A stretch of DNA of 27,483 nt from an uncultured beta proteobacterium (GTDB taxonomy: Bacteria > Pseudomonadota > Gammaproteobacteria > Burkholderiales > SG8-39). The position numbers and the translations under genes are program-made. Below, piece by piece: positions 1 through 7,666 of the stretch. Location: NCBI GenBank assembly GCA_902826155.1, contig CADEDU010000026.1:7431-34913 (forward strand). Direction: 5' to 3'. The notes under the pieces were generated by a model. That model did not search any database. It saw nothing but the letters and a program-made list of their open reading frames with translations, and was not told the DNA's origin. How positions within the stretch are numbered: position 1 is the first letter of the stretch; every line of letters begins with the position of its first letter.

Positions 1-2453
1 CAACCGGAGGCGGCACGACAACCGGAGGCGGCACGACAACCGGAGGCGGCACGACAACCGGAGGCGGCACGACTACCGGAGGTGGCACGACGACTAACAC
101 CGGTTTGCTTCCCGCAGGCTGCGCGTCCGAAGGCGGGCTTGCCGGTCGTAAAGACGTAGTGATGTGCGAACCGTTCGAGAGCGCCGACTGGTGGAAGAAC
201 GGCTATCTCCAAGGCGCTGCGAAATCGAAGCCCGAAGCGGCGACGGCCGAGCACATGGCCAACACTTCGGTGGTTACCGAAGGCTGCCTCGGCGGCAAGT
301 GCCTGAAGGTCGATCTCAAGCAATACCTGTCGGGCGGACTCGCGGTGCACTGGCCGTTCTCCAACGTGGGAAAAGCGCCTGAGGCCATGCACCTTCGCTA
401 CTACCTCAAGCTCGGCTCGAACTTCGTGCCAAATACCTGTCTGCCCGGCAGCACGGACGCGAGTACCGGTGGCAAATTCCCGGGGCTTGCCGACGTGCGC
501 GCGTATCCGGAAGAGCAGTGCGGCAACGGCGGCGCATGGGGCGATGGCCTGAATTGCTGGTCGATGCGCACGCACTTCCGCAATTGCAACAGGTCCGGAA
601 GTGATCGCACGTGCACGAGTCCGCAGGCCACTACACGCATCGGCAGCTACCTCTACTACTACGAGCAGGACGGCTTCGCCAACGCGGGTCTGTGGGACAA
701 CGTCGAGTGGGGCCAGGGCTACTACACCGAGCCGTTCGGATCGTGCAGCTCGCCGCGCGACATCGGCAGCTGCGGCATGGGCGTGGGCGGACAACTCGAG
801 AACGATCGCTGGTATCGCGTCGAGATGTACGTGAAGATGAATACGCCCGGCAAGGCGGACGGCATCATCAAGGGCTGGGTCGATGGCGTGCTCAGCTATC
901 AGAAGAACAACATGATCTTCCGCATCCCCGGTCACGACAATCTGCATGTGCGCACCGTCTGGTTGAACGTATTCGCCGGCGGTACGACCGGGCTGTGCCA
1001 GGGCTCGACGGTCTATCTCGATCAAGTCGTGGCGGCCACCGATGCACCCCCAGGCGCGTGGGTTGGCGGCAACGTTGCCGTCGCAGGCCCCGTGAGCACC
1101 ACGCCCAGTGGATCGACCGGCGGAACCACCACAGGCGGAACAACCACAGGCGGAACCACGACCGGTGGAACCACGACCGGTGGAACCACGACCGGTGGAA
1201 CCACGACCGGCGGCACCTCTGGATCCACGACGGGCTCGACCGGAAGCGGTGGTACCACGACGCAGCCCGTGGTCGGTCTCAATCCGGGAACGCCCGCAAC
1301 CATCACCGGCGGCACGTTCAAGCCTTCGTACGCATTACCTGCCGCAGGCTCGGCAGTGCACATCGGTACCAACACGGTGCTCGACGTGCGTCCGACTGAG
1401 TTGTCCGCCGGAGCCTGGAACTACGTGGTGTTCGGATGCTTCGGTGGTGGCACGTTCGTGCGCGACTTCTCCGCCGGCGGCGCTTACGTCTCAGCCGGTA
1501 CCGGTGGACACACCTGTCCGACGAATGTCGGCGCCGCGGTATTCGATTTCGCCGACGCGAAGTGGAAGCGGATCGACAACGCCAATGGCATTCCGTACCA
1601 GCATCCCGACTACAACATCTCGGCCACGAACGGCGCGCCTTACTACGAGTTGACGGCCGCGACTGCAGGACAGATCCCTGCGCCTGCGCACACCTATCGC
1701 ACGGCGGTGGAACTGCCGAGCCGGCTGGGCGGAGGTTCGCGCGGCAGTCTGCTGCTCGTGACGCGCACCGCGATCGCGCAGGAATCCAAGGTCTCGGGTG
1801 CGGTGCATCGATTCGATCTGTCCACCGGACTTTGGACCCGGCACATCAATGCAGTGGCGCCGGAACCGCAGCTCTACGAGGGCACCTCGATCTTCGATGC
1901 GACGGAGGACAAGTACTGGATGACGCCCGACTGGCTGTACAGCATCAGCAAAGTCAGTTATCTGGATGGGCGCGACTGGACCTTCAAGCAGACCGCGGCG
2001 TTCGAGCCGAGCTTCACGATCGCCAAGGAGGCGGCGTACGGCGCATCGTTCATGGATGAATCGCGGCGGTTGATCATCTACCACCGCGGCTCGCGCATGG
2101 TTGCGCTCGATCTGAAGAATCCGGCGGCGGGCTGGAAGGAACTCAAGCTGTCGCAACCGGCACCTTCGGCCGGCAATCGCTGGGTGTTCTATCCGCCTGA
2201 TGGATCGTTCTACTACCGGCACCAGGATGAAGTCGGGCAGACGTTGTATCGGCTCATCCCGCCGACCACGACCGATGCGATCAATGGCACCTGGAATCTG
2301 ACCGCGGTCAGCATCAAGGGCGCCGCGTTGCCGAAGTTCTCGGGCGACCCTGGCATGCGTCACTACGGCACGCTCGTCTATGTGCCGGCGCTGCAGATGC
2401 TTGCGTGGATCCCGGGCGGGGCCAATCCGGTGGCGCTGATCCGGCCGTCCTGA
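1..2453 (+). CDS. Secreted repeat-linker protein with polysaccharide-lyase-like and beta-propeller-like domains (5' end missing)
   Basis: The reading frame is open from the first full codon at position 3, so the true start lies upstream; the TTG at 105 is only an internal codon. In order it shows: a Thr/Gly repeat linker (3-92); a Cys-rich domain (about 150-1050) with motifs such as GGKFPGLA, WSMRTHFRNC and GIIKGWVDG, which resemble the jelly-roll polysaccharide lyases of the PL14 type; a second Thr/Gly linker (1125-1220); and a C-terminal domain (about 1290-2453) with recurring F/L-D-x(n)-W strands such as AAVFDFADAKW and HRFDLSTGLW, suggesting a Kelch-like beta-propeller. Such linkers are typical of exported carbohydrate-active proteins. 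The N-terminus and any signal peptide are outside the window. Catalytic function is not proven: it could be a binding rather than a cleaving protein. A terminator follows the stop codon. Confidence 0.75.
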   Translation, partial: TGGGTTTGGGTTTGGGTTTGGGTTTGGGTTTNTGLLPAGCASEGGLAGRKDVVMCEPFESADWWKNGYLQGAAKSKPEAATAEHMANTSVVTEGCLGGKCLKVDLKQYLSGGLAVHWPFSNVGKAPEAMHLRYYLKLGSNFVPNTCLPGSTDASTGGKFPGLADVRAYPEEQCGNGGAWGDGLNCWSMRTHFRNCNRSGSDRTCTSPQATTRIGSYLYYYEQDGFANAGLWDNVEWGQGYYTEPFGSCSSPRDIGSCGMGVGGQLENDRWYRVEMYVKMNTPGKADGIIKGWVDGVLSYQKNNMIFRIPGHDNLHVRTVWLNVFAGGTTGLCQGSTVYLDQVVAATDAPPGAWVGGNVAVAGPVSTTPSGSTGGTTTGGTTTGGTTTGGTTTGGTTTGGTTTGGTSGSTTGSTGSGGTTTQPVVGLNPGTPATITGGTFKPSYALPAAGSAVHIGTNTVLDVRPTELSAGAWNYVVFGCFGGGTFVRDFSAGGAYVSAGTGGHTCPTNVGAAVFDFADAKWKRIDNANGIPYQHPDYNISATNGAPYYELTAATAGQIPAPAHTYRTAVELPSRLGGGSRGSLLLVTRTAIAQESKVSGAVHRFDLSTGLWTRHINAVAPEPQLYEGTSIFDATEDKYWMTPDWLYSISKVSYLDGRDWTFKQTAAFEPSFTIAKEAAYGASFMDESRRLIIYHRGSRMVALDLKNPAAGWKELKLSQPAPSAGNRWVFYPPDGSFYYRHQDEVGQTLYRLIPPTTTDAINGTWNLTAVSIKGAALPKFSGDPGMRHYGTLVYVPALQMLAWIPGGANPVALIRPS
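3..92 (+). repeat. Tandem 18-bp coding repeat (5 visible copies)
   Basis: The unit accggaggcggcacgaca is repeated at 3, 21, 39, 57 and 75. The first three copies are identical and the last two carry one to three changes. Each unit encodes T-G-G-G-T-T in the frame of the surrounding gene, so gain or loss of units keeps the frame. The array probably extends upstream of the window. Confidence 0.9.
1125..1214 (+). repeat. Tandem 15-bp coding repeat (6 units)
   Basis: Six 15-bp units encode T-T-T-G-G between the two folded domains. Three consecutive units (1155-1199) are identical, accacgaccggtgga, and the flanking ones differ at wobble positions. The unit length and codon use differ from the 18-bp array at 3-92, so the two linkers probably expanded independently. 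Confidence 0.9.
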
Positions 2454-2512
2454 TCATCGGGCGATTGCAATCGAAACGCCGGCGCGGCAACCTCGCGCCG
2501 CGTCAAGCACCG

Positions 2513-2537
2513 AGAGCCACCGCAAGGTGGCTCTTTT
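2513..2537 (+). terminator. Rho-independent terminator after the repeat-linker gene
   Basis: A 9-bp perfect stem (agagccacc / ggtggctct) with a gcaa tetraloop is followed by a short T run. It lies 60 bp after the stop codon at 2453 and separates this gene from the TRAP operon. Confidence 0.85.
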
Positions 2538-2564
2538 CGCTTCCCGATCGGAATTTCGAATCGC

Positions 2565-2593
2565 TTGACCGCGTAACCGTCCCGACGTAGCGT
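2565..2593 (+). promoter_or_regulatory. Possible sigma70 promoter for the TRAP operon
   Basis: TTGACC at 2565-2570 matches the -35 consensus at five of six bases. It is followed after 17 bp by TAGCGT at 2588-2593, a weak -10 (three of six). It sits between the preceding terminator and the large permease start at 2653, which fits a promoter, but the weak -10 leaves it tentative. Confidence 0.3.
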
Positions 2594-2652
2594 CCGCGGG
2601 CATAAGAACAAGGGCGGATCTTTTCGAATCTGGAACGAGAAGGGGGCGCGGC

Positions 2653-3969
2653 ATGGAGCCGCTGACCATCGGGTACATCGGTTGCGCTGCGTTTGTTGCG
2701 CTCATCTGCCTGCGAGCGCCCGTCGCGTATGCCATGGCGATTGTCGGCGTGCTCGGCCTCTTCTCGGTCTACGACGCTGCCGCAGTCTTCAAGTTCGTCC
2801 CGACCGAGATGTTCACGCACACCTCGAGCTTCACGCTCGCGGCGCTGCCATTGTTCCTGCTGATGGGCTATCTCGCGTTCTACGCTGACCTCGCGAGTGA
2901 CGCCTACGAGGCGGCCAAGGCCTGGTTCGGCAGAGTGCCTGGCGGGCTCGCGGTGGGCACCGTCTACGGTTGCGCGATCTTTGGCGCGTGCTCAGGGTCG
3001 AGCCTGGCCACGTGTGCGGTGTTCTCCAGAATCTCGGTTCCCGAGATGATCCGCGCGGGCTACAACCGCAAGCTGTCGCTCGGCGTGGTCGCCGCCGGCG
3101 GTGGGCTCGACGTGTTGATCCCGCCGAGCATCGTCATGGTCATCTACGGCGTCATGACCGAGACCTCGATCGGCAAGCTGCTCATCGCGGGCATCCTGCC
3201 CGGCATCTTTTATGCCTGCGTGTTCGCGGTGGCGATAGTGGTTGCATGCTGGCTCAAGCCGGAGCTCGCTCCGCGGATCGCGAACGTCGACACGTCCTGG
3301 CGGGCGAAGTGGATCGCGGTGAGGAACCTCTGGGCGGTGATGGCGCTCTTCGTCCTCGTGCTCGGCGCGATCTACGCCGGATGGGCCACGCCCGACGAGG
3401 CGGCGGCGGTTGGCGTGGTCGGCGCACTCGCGCTGCTCGTCCAGCGGCGCCGCTTTTCCTGGGCGACCGTGAAGGGCGCGACGATCGATAGTGCCAAGGC
3501 AAGCGCGATGATTTTCCTTTTGCTTGGCGCGGCCGCCATCTTCGCGAAGTTTCTCGCCGTCACCGGCGTCATTGCCACCATGACGAAGGCAGTCATGGAC
3601 CTCGGGATGCCGTTTTGGGCGCTCATCCTGGCCCTCACGCTTCTGTACCTCGTCCTCGGCTGCTTCCTCGATGCGATATCGATGATGATCCTCACCATGC
3701 CGCTCGTTGCGCCGCTCATTACCGCGCACGGTCAGAGCCTGATCTGGTTTGGTGTGTTCATCACGATGATGGCCGCGATCGGCGCGGTGACCCCGCCGCT
3801 TGGACTGAACTGCTTCGTGATGAAGGGGGCGCTCGGCGACGAGGTCGAGCTGAACGAAATCTTTCTGGGTGCTGCGCCGTTTGTGGTGCTCATGCTCGCG
3901 ATCGCATTGGTCATCGCTGCGTTCCCGGAGCTTTCCCTGTGGCTACCCAACTACATGGCGGGGAAGTAG
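2653..3969 (+). CDS. dctM: TRAP transporter large permease (DctM family)
   Basis: This is the 438-residue integral membrane subunit that carries the substrate across the inner membrane using an ion gradient, working with the small permease and a periplasmic binding protein. The sequence is almost wholly hydrophobic segments. It contains the family signature around PPSIVMVIYGVMTETSIGKL followed by AGILPG, plus GCFLDAISMMILTMP and VTPPLGLNCFV near the C-terminus. Its length is typical of DctM (about 425-440). The ATG at 2653 is preceded by a purine-rich gaagggggcg ribosome site. It is the first gene of a three-gene operon, with the next start 2 bp after its stop. The order large-small-binding protein is less common than binding protein first. 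The substrate cannot be read from this subunit. Confidence 0.95.
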   Translation: MEPLTIGYIGCAAFVALICLRAPVAYAMAIVGVLGLFSVYDAAAVFKFVPTEMFTHTSSFTLAALPLFLLMGYLAFYADLASDAYEAAKAWFGRVPGGLAVGTVYGCAIFGACSGSSLATCAVFSRISVPEMIRAGYNRKLSLGVVAAGGGLDVLIPPSIVMVIYGVMTETSIGKLLIAGILPGIFYACVFAVAIVVACWLKPELAPRIANVDTSWRAKWIAVRNLWAVMALFVLVLGAIYAGWATPDEAAAVGVVGALALLVQRRRFSWATVKGATIDSAKASAMIFLLLGAAAIFAKFLAVTGVIATMTKAVMDLGMPFWALILALTLLYLVLGCFLDAISMMILTMPLVAPLITAHGQSLIWFGVFITMMAAIGAVTPPLGLNCFVMKGALGDEVELNEIFLGAAPFVVLMLAIALVIAAFPELSLWLPNYMAGK

Positions 3970-3971
3970 TG

Positions 3972-4517
3972 ATGGAACGGTTCATCATGTCCTACGAGCG
4001 CGTCTACCGGCGGATCGCTACGTATCTCGTGTTCATACCGCTGCTTGCCATGACGGTGATCGAGTTTCTGAACGCGATCGGGCGCAAGCTGTTCATCCCG
4101 TTCCCGACGACCATCGAGTCCGTCGAGAGCCTGCTGGTGGTGTCGGTCTATTTCGGCGTTGCGCTTGTGGCGTTGGAAGGTGGGCATGTCAACGTCACGG
4201 TGTTCACCGACCGGTCGCCGCCGCGGATGCGCCACGCGCTCGATGCGTTCGTCAACGTGCTCGCTGCGCTGATTTTCGGCTACCTTGCGGCCGGAGCGTG
4301 GGCGGAGGCGCTGCGGTCCATCGCCCTCCTGGAGTACCGGCTCGGTGTCTACCGTTTCCCCCTGTGGCCGTTCAAGACACTGTTCGCCACGGGCCTCGTG
4401 CTCCTGACGATCCAGCTTGTCCTGAATACCGTGAAGCATCTGGCCCTCGCGCGCGGGCTGGTTTCGTACGCCGGATTGAAGAGTGAGCAGAGCCGCGATC
4501 ACGCCGTGACGACCTGA
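3972..4517 (+). CDS. dctQ: TRAP transporter small permease (DctQ family)
   Basis: This 181-residue membrane protein has four predicted transmembrane segments (roughly residues 15-35, 50-70, 90-112 and 132-155), as expected for DctQ subunits that stabilise or assist the large permease. Two features are typical of the family: an early E-F-x-N-A-x-G-R-K motif after the first helix, and the stretch ESVESLLVVSVYFGVALVAL with G-H-x(2)-V after the second. The frame is open further upstream, but ATG 3972 is chosen because it starts 2 bp after the dctM stop (tag-tg-atg), implying translational coupling. The upstream extension would overlap dctM over more than 300 bp and is arginine-rich shadow sequence. 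Confidence 0.9.
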   Translation: MERFIMSYERVYRRIATYLVFIPLLAMTVIEFLNAIGRKLFIPFPTTIESVESLLVVSVYFGVALVALEGGHVNVTVFTDRSPPRMRHALDAFVNVLAALIFGYLAAGAWAEALRSIALLEYRLGVYRFPLWPFKTLFATGLVLLTIQLVLNTVKHLALARGLVSYAGLKSEQSRDHAVTT

Positions 4518-4534
4518 AAGAAAAGGAGAGATTC

Positions 4535-5608
4535 ATGCATCGCATTTGCAGGCAACTCGCCACGGCAGCCGTCGCGCTGGCCCTGGCCACCCCGAGCTTC
4601 GCGCAGGAACTCAAGCCGCAGACGCTCAAGATGGCGAACTTCGTACCGGAAGGTTCGTGGTTCGGCCAACAGCACAAGTGGTGGGTCGCCGAGCTCGAAA
4701 AGCGCTCCGGTGGGAAGCTGAAGGTGCAGGTCTTCTGGGTCGAGTCGCTCGCCAAGTTGAAAGATGCGCTGCCGGCGATCCAGTCGGGCGTCGCCGATCT
4801 CGCCTCGGTATCGAGCACGTACTTCCCGAGTCAGTTCCCCGGGTACCTGATGCTCGACAACCTGTTCAACTACGGCGACGACTATGTCGCGGCGGTCCTG
4901 GCGGCGTTGGACACGGCAGATAACGAGCCAAATCTCAAAGCAGAGCTTGCACGCGCCGGGATCATCCAGCTCATGTCGCACATCAGCGGACATGCCCCGA
5001 TTGGCACGAAGGCCGAGCTGAAATCCATCAAGGATCTCAAGGGCAAGTCGCTGCGCACCTACGGCGGTGTGCGCACGCAGTTCTACACGAACATCGGCGC
5101 CAATCCGATCTTCATGTCCTTCCCCGATATGTACGAGGCGATCAATCGCGGCACGATCGATGCGCTGGGCGACATGGCTATCGTGGTTGCCCACGCGTTC
5201 AAACACTACGAGGTCGTCAGGGCGGTGTACTCCAACGCCCCGCCGGGCGTAAACGGCAATGGCGGTGCGCTGGCTTCGGGCTTTTTCATGAGCCGGAAAA
5301 AGTTCGATGCATTTCCGAAGGACACACAGAAGATGCTCATGGACTTGCGCAGGGATTATGGCGTGCACCTTGCCCAGACGATGATGAACGACGAAGGCGC
5401 GATCCGCAAAGAGTGGGAAACAAAGCACGGCGTGAAGTTCTTCAACGCCTCGCCCGAGGATGCAAAATTCATCCAACAGTCGGGTGAAGCGGCCAACGAG
5501 CAACTCATCAAGAAGCAGGAGGCCGACGGCCACAAGAATGTGCGCCAGATCTGGGCCTACTATCTCAGTGCGCGGCAGAAATACGAGGCGGAGCGCAAGA
5601 AGAAGTAA
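4535..5608 (+). CDS. dctP: TRAP transporter periplasmic substrate-binding protein (DctP family)
   Basis: This 357-residue protein has a cleavable signal peptide (residues 1 to about 24, ending A-x-A before QE), so it acts in the periplasm, delivering solute to the DctQM permease. Family marks are D-L-K-G-K-S-L-R-T-Y-G-G around residues 167-178, whose Arg is the likely carboxylate-binding residue, and D-M-Y-E-A-I-N-R-G-T-I-D-A-L-G-D. The length fits DctP-type proteins (about 325-360). A clear aaaggaga ribosome site precedes ATG 4535. The conserved Arg points to a carboxylate-bearing ligand, as is known for the family, but which one is not readable; no catabolic gene sits beside it. The stop codon overlaps the start of the shared terminator hairpin. 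Confidence 0.93.
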   Translation: MHRICRQLATAAVALALATPSFAQELKPQTLKMANFVPEGSWFGQQHKWWVAELEKRSGGKLKVQVFWVESLAKLKDALPAIQSGVADLASVSSTYFPSQFPGYLMLDNLFNYGDDYVAAVLAALDTADNEPNLKAELARAGIIQLMSHISGHAPIGTKAELKSIKDLKGKSLRTYGGVRTQFYTNIGANPIFMSFPDMYEAINRGTIDALGDMAIVVAHAFKHYEVVRAVYSNAPPGVNGNGGALASGFFMSRKKFDAFPKDTQKMLMDLRRDYGVHLAQTMMNDEGAIRKEWETKHGVKFFNASPEDAKFIQQSGEAANEQLIKKQEADGHKNVRQIWAYYLSARQKYEAERKKK

Positions 5609-5641
5609 TTCAAACGGCCCCAAGTAGGGGCCGTTTGAATT
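5607..5641. terminator. Bidirectional terminator between the TRAP operon and ssrA
   Basis: A 15-bp perfect inverted repeat (aattcaaacggcccc / ggggccgtttgaatt) has a 5-nt loop aagta. It begins inside the TAA stop of the binding-protein gene and ends one base before the mature CCA end of the convergent tmRNA. The T-rich stretch lies partly inside the stem on both strands, so it can act for either direction. Confidence 0.8.
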
Positions 5642-6025
5642 TGGTGGAGGCGGCGGGAATCGAACCCGCGTCCGCAAGCCCTCCGCCGGAGGTACTACAT
5701 GCGTAGCTCGCCTATTTGATTTAGCCGCACGCTTAGCCGGCAAGCAGGCCGACGCGCAGCGAGTCACCTAGGATTTAGCGCTTCCCCAAAGTGACCCTGG
5801 TTGGCGCGATTCCATGTGAATGACCTTGCAGCTCAGTCAGAGGATTGCTCCCCCTCCCGAACTCCGACCCATGGAAAGATCGGTGCAAGGTCCAGCCGGT
5901 GTTAGGCGGCTAGAGCGAAACGCTCGTCGTTGGCGTTCGTAGGTTTGCAGCGTGATTTACGAGGGCACTGCACCTCGGCATGCACCCCACAGCTTCGCGA
6001 CCCACGTCGAGACCAGGTCGCCCCC
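5642..6025 (-). ncRNA. ssrA: Transfer-messenger RNA (tmRNA), one-piece
   Basis: tmRNA rescues stalled ribosomes, acting first as an alanine tRNA and then as an mRNA for a degradation tag. On the minus strand the 5' end GGGGGCGACC pairs with the 3' end GCCTCC-A-CCA, forming a seven-pair acceptor stem with a G-U at the third pair, the identity mark read by alanyl-tRNA synthetase. The T-arm GGGTTCGATTCCC is at 5653-5669, and the CCA is encoded at 5642-5644. The resume codon GCC at 5934 opens a frame of ten codons and TAA, encoding ANDERFALAA (5902-5934). The 384-nt length and unpermuted layout fit Betaproteobacteria. A TATCTT at 6034-6039 could be its -10, but no good -35 is visible. Confidence 0.97.
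5902..5934 (-). other. tmRNA proteolysis-tag reading frame (ANDERFALAA)
   Basis: Within ssrA, codons GCC AAC GAC GAG CGT TTC and onward to GCC GCC TAA encode A-N-D-E-R-F-A-L-A-A. The terminal A-L-A-A is the degron recognised by ClpXP and related proteases. The upstream A-rich stretch and the resume GCC match the betaproteobacterial consensus. Confidence 0.95.
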
Positions 6026-6212
6026 ATTTTCTGAAGATAGAAGACTGAGAACGGGAATCCGAGATCGGCAGACCCAACTCCGATAACTGGGGCGCCGAGC
6101 GCAGAACACCGTCACAGCCATTGTCCCATAGATGGGGCATCACCCCGGAAGTTCAATACCAGTCGGCGGCGTTAGTGCGCAAACGGTGCGACACGCGCGG
6201 TTTGTAAGGCGC

Positions 6213-7004
6213 TCAGAGTTCGAGCATCGCGGCCAGTTCGGCTTCGGTGAATCCAGCCTGCAGGCGCGCGTTGCGATTGAGCGGCAGGTGAGGGCGGGGC
6301 GCGCGATACTTTTGCGCGAGTTCGATGAACGTGCGCGCAGGGTCGAGGCCGCGCGTCGCACAGGCGTGGCGAAACCAGCGATTGCCGATCGCGACGTGCC
6401 CGATCTCGTCCTGCAGGATCACTTCCAGAATGGCCACTGCCTCGTCGTCGCTCGCCTGAGCAAAACGATCCCGCAGACCCGGCGTGACATCGAGCCCGCG
6501 CGCCTCGAGTACCAGCGGCACGAGCGCCATGCGTGCCATCACGTCGTCGGCGGTGGCGACCGCCATCTCCCACAGACCGTTGTGTGCCGGGAATCGGCCA
6601 TAGCCGCTGCCCCGACGTTCGAGCGATGCTCGCAGCAGGCCGAAGTGCTTTGCTTCCTCCGCGGCAACCATGAGCCAGTCTTCGTAGTACGAAGCGGGCA
6701 TGGCGCGAAACCGATAGCACGCATCGAGGGCAAGATGCATGGCGTTGAACTCGATGTGCGCAATCGCGTGGACGAGCTTGGTGCGGCCGACCGGCGTGCT
6801 GACATTGCGCTTGGGCACGCGATGCGGTGGAACCAGGCGCAACTCAGGCGGATAGCCCGGCAACGCGATGGTTGCGAGCGGCGTATCTGCATCGATCACC
6901 AGCGTCCCGTTCCGAGCGGCTTGATGCAGCGTCTGGATGAGGCCGCGCTTCTCGCCAGGATCGATGCTCGCCAGCGCCTGCGCGCAGGAGGCGTACAGAT
7001 TCAC
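6213..7004 (-). CDS. DUF455 family ferritin-like (putative diiron) protein
   Basis: This 263-residue protein belongs to the uncharacterised DUF455/COG2833 ferritin-like family. Likely metal ligands are visible in four-helix-bundle spacing: H83 and E85 in A-H-I-E-F, E116/E117 and H120 in E-E-A-K-H-F, E167 in L-E-A-R-G, and D199/E200 and H203 in D-E-I-G-H. This suggests an oxidase- or hydroxylase-type diiron site, by analogy with ferritin-like enzymes such as MiaE; the substrate is unknown. The GTG at 7004 is chosen because it overlaps the upstream phosphatase TGA (GTGA) and gives the normal family length. The open frame continues 35 residues further, but as arginine/alanine-rich shadow sequence. 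It is the last gene of the ubiG-phosphatase-DUF455 unit. Confidence 0.85.
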   Translation of the reverse strand: MNLYASCAQALASIDPGEKRGLIQTLHQAARNGTLVIDADTPLATIALPGYPPELRLVPPHRVPKRNVSTPVGRTKLVHAIAHIEFNAMHLALDACYRFRAMPASYYEDWLMVAAEEAKHFGLLRASLERRGSGYGRFPAHNGLWEMAVATADDVMARMALVPLVLEARGLDVTPGLRDRFAQASDDEAVAILEVILQDEIGHVAIGNRWFRHACATRGLDPARTFIELAQKYRAPRPHLPLNRNARLQAGFTEAELAAMLEL

Positions 7005-7666
7005 GCGGCCGGGATGCCCAGGTGCGTGCACAGCTCGAGCGGATGCTCGATCAGCAGGTCGGCGCCCCAGCGCTGCGGCGGCTCGCCATCGCCCAGATAC
7101 CCGTAGCACGCGGCGACGCTGCGCATGCCCGCTGCGTGTGCTGCCTCGATGTCGCGCAGATCGTCGCCGACGTACGCGCAGGCGCGCGGATCGATGTCGA
7201 TCAGCTTCGCCGCGTGCAGGAGCGGATCGGGATGCGGCTTGGCGCGCGGCGTGGTGTCGCCGCCGACGATGCAGCGGGTGCGTGCCGTAATGCCGAGCTT
7301 CTCCAGCAACGGAAAGGTGAATCGCTCGGCCTTGTTCGTGACGACGCCCCAGGCGAGGCCGGCGGCTTCCAACTGGTCGAGCAGTTCGCCCATTCCCGGA
7401 AACAGCGTGGTGTCGACGCAGATGAACGATTCGTACAGCGCCAGGAACCGATCGCGCAACGCCTGATAGTCGGGGTGCTCGGGCGTGATGCCGAAGCCCG
7501 CGCCGATCATGCCGCGCGCGCCGCTCGAGGTGTGCTTGCGGGTGAGGGCAAGTGGAACGGGAGCGCGCTCACGCTCGACGAGCAGGCGATTGAGTGCGCC
7601 GGCGAGATCCGGCGCGGTGTCGGCGAGTGTGCCGTCGAGATCGAACAGAACAGCCTGCGTTTTCAT
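7001..7666 (-). CDS. gph: HAD phosphatase: phosphoglycolate phosphatase or MurNAc-6-phosphate phosphatase
   Basis: This 221-residue HAD-superfamily phosphatase has all four motifs: D9-L-D11-G-T (nucleophile and acid), T110-N111 (motif II), K143 (motif III, A-K-P-H-P) and G-D168-D169 (motif IV). Annotation pipelines usually call this family phosphoglycolate phosphatase, which clears 2-phosphoglycolate. The gene next to ubiG in Pseudomonas is MupP, however, which dephosphorylates N-acetylmuramic acid 6-phosphate in peptidoglycan recycling, and the layout here is the same. The ATG overlaps the ubiG stop by 4 bp (ATGA), and its own TGA overlaps the DUF455 GTG, so the three genes are translationally coupled. 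The family is certain; the choice between the two substrates is not. Confidence 0.9.
   Translation of the reverse strand: MKTQAVLFDLDGTLADTAPDLAGALNRLLVERERAPVPLALTRKHTSSGARGMIGAGFGITPEHPDYQALRDRFLALYESFICVDTTLFPGMGELLDQLEAAGLAWGVVTNKAERFTFPLLEKLGITARTRCIVGGDTTPRAKPHPDPLLHAAKLIDIDPRACAYVGDDLRDIEAAHAAGMRSVAACYGYLGDGEPPQRWGADLLIEHPLELCTHLGIPAA

Noticed and set aside
105..164. TTG at 105 as the start of the repeat-linker gene
   Set aside because: The frame is open to the window edge and encodes in-frame Thr/Gly repeats before it, so the gene starts upstream.
1..1220. CRISPR-like array in the regularly spaced repeats
   Set aside because: Repeats are contiguous, without spacers, are in frame and encode a Thr/Gly linker.
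1022..1375. Valine/proline-rich minus-strand frame opposite the 15-bp repeat
   Set aside because: It is the mirror of the Thr/Gly repeat on the coding strand (repeated P-P-V-V-V) and has no independent support.
4499..5767. Long minus-strand frame opposite the TRAP binding-protein gene
   Set aside because: Shadow of a clear signal-peptide protein on the other strand; it also runs through the terminator and into the tmRNA.
6026..6212. Gene or regulatory RNA between ssrA and DUF455
   Set aside because: Only short frames and weak inverted repeats are seen; nothing conserved could be recognised.
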